25,921 bases of DNA, taken from contig JBILCJ010000008.1 in assembly GCA_044353195.1 (NCBI GenBank), forward strand, positions 1 to 25,921. Direction: 5' to 3'. The position numbers and the translations under genes were made by a program. How positions within the stretch are numbered: the first letter of the stretch is position 1; every line of letters begins with the position of its first letter. Source of the DNA: UBA4416 sp044353195. GTDB taxonomy: Bacteria > Bacteroidota > Bacteroidia > B-17B0 > Aurantibacillaceae. The notes beneath the pieces were generated by a model. It ran no database searches. It saw nothing but the letters and a program-made list of their open reading frames with translations, and was not told where the DNA came from. This document shows positions 23,631-25,921 of this stretch, piece after piece.

Positions 23631-25921
23631 TTAAATAAGGTCATTAATTTTTGATAGATGAGTCATCGCATCATCAATACTTTTTACACCTTCAATGGTT
23701 AGCCATAACTTTGCATTTGATTCTTTTAGTTGAGTTTGCTTATGGCTTTTTTGTACATATAACATCACCGCTTTAAACATGGGAGAGTTGTAATACTCGC
23801 TATCCTGTTTGCTTAAAAAATAACATAACATTTTCCCATTCTTCAAGGTCATTTTTTCAAACCCTAATTTCATAGCTGCCCAACGCATTTTTACAACATT
23901 AATTAGTTCGATGGCTTCATTTGGTATGGGCCCAAAACGGTCTCTGATTTTAAATTTAAAATTTTCTAATTCACTTTCATTAGTTACATTATCTAATTCT
24001 CTATACAGCAATAAACGCTCTGTTAAATTACTTACATAACTATCAGGAATGAGTAATTGTAAATCAGTATCAACAACCGTTTCTCTTACAAATTGACGAG
24101 AGAATTTAGACTTATCAGCATCAGCACTTTCTCCAGGTTCTATAATTTCTTGGTACCAATGTTCTTGTTTTAATTCTTCAATGGCTTCGTTTAATATTTT
24201 CATATAAGTATCAAAGCCCATGTCGTTTATAAATCCGCTTTGTTCACCGCCTAATAAATTTCCTGCTCCGCGAATATCTAAATCGCGCATGGCAATTTGA
24301 AAACCACTTCCTAAATCACTAAATTCTACTATTGCTGTCAATCTTTTTCGGGCTTCTGAACTTAAGCTAATAAATGGTGGTGTGAGTAAATAACAAAAGG
24401 CCTTTTTATTGCTTCGGCCCACGCGCCCGCGCATTTGATGCAAATCACTTAATCCAAAATTTTGCGAATCATTTATAATAATTGTATTTGCATTACTTAT
24501 ATCTAAACCAGATTCTATAATTGTTGTAGCCACTAAAACATCGTATTCTCCTTCTATAAAACTAAACATAACGTCTTCAAGCTTGTCGCCATCCATTTGT
24601 CCATGCCCAAAGGTAACTCTTGCTTCAGGAACTAATCGTTGAATGATTCCTGCGACTTCAGCAATATTTTGAACTTTGTTATGCACAAAATAAACTTGTC
24701 CACCTCGACTCATCTCGTAAGCTACTGCATCTCTTATAGCTTCTTCACTAAAAGACATTAACTCCGTATGAACTGGATAACGATTTGCTGGTGGCGTGCT
24801 TATGACAGATAAATCTCTTGCACCCATTAAACTAAATTGTAATGTTCTCGGAATGGGTGTTGCAGTTAATGTTAACGTGTCAACAGTTGTTTTAAATGTT
24901 TTTAATTTATCTTTTATACCAACTCCAAATTTTTGTTCTTCATCAATGATCAATAACCCCAAGTCTTTAAACTTAATATCTTTTCCAACAATTTTATGCG
25001 TACCGATTAAAATATCAATTTTACCTTCAGATGTTTGGTGTATAATTTCTTTAACTTCCTTGGCACTTCTGAAACGATTGATGTAACTGACATTACAAGG
25101 CAAATCTTTTAAGCGCTCACTAAAAGTTTTAAAATGTTGGTAAGCTAAAATAGTTGTTGGAACTAATATAGCAACTTGTTTACTATCGCACACAGCTTTA
25201 AATGCTGCACGAACAGCAATTTCTGTTTTCCCAAATCCAACATCACCGCACACCAATCTATCCATCGGATGCGGTTTTTCCATATCTCTTTTTACGTCAG
25301 CTGTTACTTTTATTTGATCGGGAGTGTCTTCGTATATAAAGGAAGCTTCTAATTCGTGTTGTAAATAATTATCTTGTGGATAACGGTGTCCGGCTTGCGC
25401 TTTTCGCTTGGCATATAATTTGATTAAATCGTACGCAACTTCCTTTACGTTTTTTTTTGTTTTCTGTTTTAATGTACTCCATGTTGTTGAACCAATTTTA
25501 TCAATCCGAGGCACATTTCCTTCTTTGCCTGTGTATTTACTGATGCGGTGTAAACTATGAATGCTGACATATAAAAAATCATTATCCTTATAAACTAATT
25601 TTACGGCCTCTTGCTGTATGCCATTGGTTGTAATTTTTACAAGTCCGCCAAATCGACCAATGCCATGATCGATGTGAGTAACAAAATCACCTGGATTGAG
25701 CGATGAAATCTCTTTGAGCGTTAACGATTCAGAAGTTTTATAACGTGTTTCTTTGAGGTTAAATCGATGATAGCGTTCAAATACTTGGTGATCGGTATAA
25801 CATGCTATTTTTAAATCATGATCAATAAATCCTTCATGTAAATTTATTTTGATGTGCTCTATTAACCCCTCAGTCGTTCTATGCTCTTTTGAAAGTAAGT
25901 CGTTAAAAATAGTATTTAAAC
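23631..25921 (-). CDS. mfd: Transcription-repair coupling factor Mfd, N-terminus beyond window
   Basis: Mfd is a DNA translocase that removes RNA polymerase stalled at lesions and recruits UvrA. The frame stays open from the stop at 23631 to the right edge, giving 762 visible residues of about 1,100. The part beyond residue 627 from the end, upstream of a GTG at 25514, is not a separate gene: it reads as the RNA polymerase-interacting domain, with HGIGRFGGLVKITT and FLYVSIHSLHRISKYTGKEG. The helicase core follows: Walker A GDVGFGKTE, DEEQ motif LLIIDEEQKFG, TATPIPRTLQ and QMRGRVGRS. The TRCF C-terminal domain fills the last 150 residues. The missing portion is the UvrB-like damage-recognition region. 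No frameshift or internal stop is seen in the portion present. Confidence 0.95.
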   Translation of the reverse strand, partial: LNTIFNDLLSKEHRTTEGLIEHIKINLHEGFIDHDLKIACYTDHQVFERYHRFNLKETRYKTSESLTLKEISSLNPGDFVTHIDHGIGRFGGLVKITTNGIQQEAVKLVYKDNDFLYVSIHSLHRISKYTGKEGNVPRIDKIGSTTWSTLKQKTKKNVKEVAYDLIKLYAKRKAQAGHRYPQDNYLQHELEASFIYEDTPDQIKVTADVKRDMEKPHPMDRLVCGDVGFGKTEIAVRAAFKAVCDSKQVAILVPTTILAYQHFKTFSERLKDLPCNVSYINRFRSAKEVKEIIHQTSEGKIDILIGTHKIVGKDIKFKDLGLLIIDEEQKFGVGIKDKLKTFKTTVDTLTLTATPIPRTLQFSLMGARDLSVISTPPANRYPVHTELMSFSEEAIRDAVAYEMSRGGQVYFVHNKVQNIAEVAGIIQRLVPEARVTFGHGQMDGDKLEDVMFSFIEGEYDVLVATTIIESGLDISNANTIIINDSQNFGLSDLHQMRGRVGRSNKKAFCYLLTPPFISLSSEARKRLTAIVEFSDLGSGFQIAMRDLDIRGAGNLLGGEQSGFINDMGFDTYMKILNEAIEELKQEHWYQEIIEPGESADADKSKFSRQFVRETVVDTDLQLLIPDSYVSNLTERLLLYRELDNVTNESELENFKFKIRDRFGPIPNEAIELINVVKMRWAAMKLGFEKMTLKNGKMLCYFLSKQDSEYYNSPMFKAVMLYVQKSHKQTQLKESNAKLWLTIEGVKSIDDAMTHLSKINDLI

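Noticed and set aside
25515..25921. Treating mfd as starting at the GTG at 25514
   Set aside because: The same frame is open to the window edge and encodes the expected RNA polymerase-interacting domain, so the gene simply runs off the window.
1..25921. A defence island, mobile element, CRISPR or other undescribed multi-gene system
   Set aside because: Nearly every gene is a recognisable housekeeping gene, composition is even by eye, and there are no transposases, integrases, toxin-antitoxin pairs or repeat arrays.

Overview
The window looks like housekeeping chromosome from a low-GC member of the Bacteroidota. The evidence is long-form IspH, recF overlapping a DUF721/DciA-like gene, a four-cysteine insertion in PheS, an M23 peptidase with a long C-terminal extension, RNase Y preceded by zapA, and several upstream sequences matching the Bacteroidota -7 promoter element TAnnTTTG. 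Coding density is high. No intergenic gap exceeds about 175 bp, and I see no tRNA, rRNA, CRISPR array, insertion sequence or phage gene.

Layout. (1) 1-3526, minus strand: recF, a DUF721 gene, ispH, a DnaQ-like exonuclease and the first 18 codons of a further gene. They are packed with an 8-bp overlap or gaps of 3 to 31 bp and are probably one operon. (2) 3637-4020, plus: an S4-domain RNA-binding protein, convergent with (3) 4030-5682, minus: an exported M23 peptidase. (4) 5860-9950, plus: a 686-residue coiled-coil protein, zapA and rny. A strong intrinsic terminator lies between zapA and rny, and a bidirectional one follows rny. (5) 10021-22081, all minus: ribF, a secreted leucine-rich-repeat protein, dnaG, gcvP (with its own terminator), a WalJ/YycJ-like metallo-hydrolase, nnr, and a carotenoid cluster crtI-crtB-idi. 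(6) 22254-23603, plus: pheS and a small TPR protein. (7) 23631 to the right edge, minus: mfd, missing its N-terminal part beyond the window.

Functional links. IspH makes IPP/DMAPP, Idi interconverts them, and CrtB/CrtI turn GGPP into coloured desaturated carotenes; the cyclase or later genes are not here. RecF, the DUF721 protein (likely helicase-loading), DnaG, Mfd and the exonuclease serve replication and repair. ZapA and the coiled-coil protein probably act at the division ring. Nnr repairs damaged NAD(P)H and RibF makes FMN/FAD.

I found no convincing undescribed system. The observation most worth following is the 686-residue coiled-coil protein upstream of zapA. Its C-terminus matches, from memory, a small ZapB-like protein of about 100 residues that normally sits there in Bacteroidota, so it appears to be a greatly enlarged version. 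Several starts were moved or judged by hand: rny at 8406, the S4 protein at 3637, the M23 peptidase at 5682, nnr at 14500, and a TTG start for dnaG.
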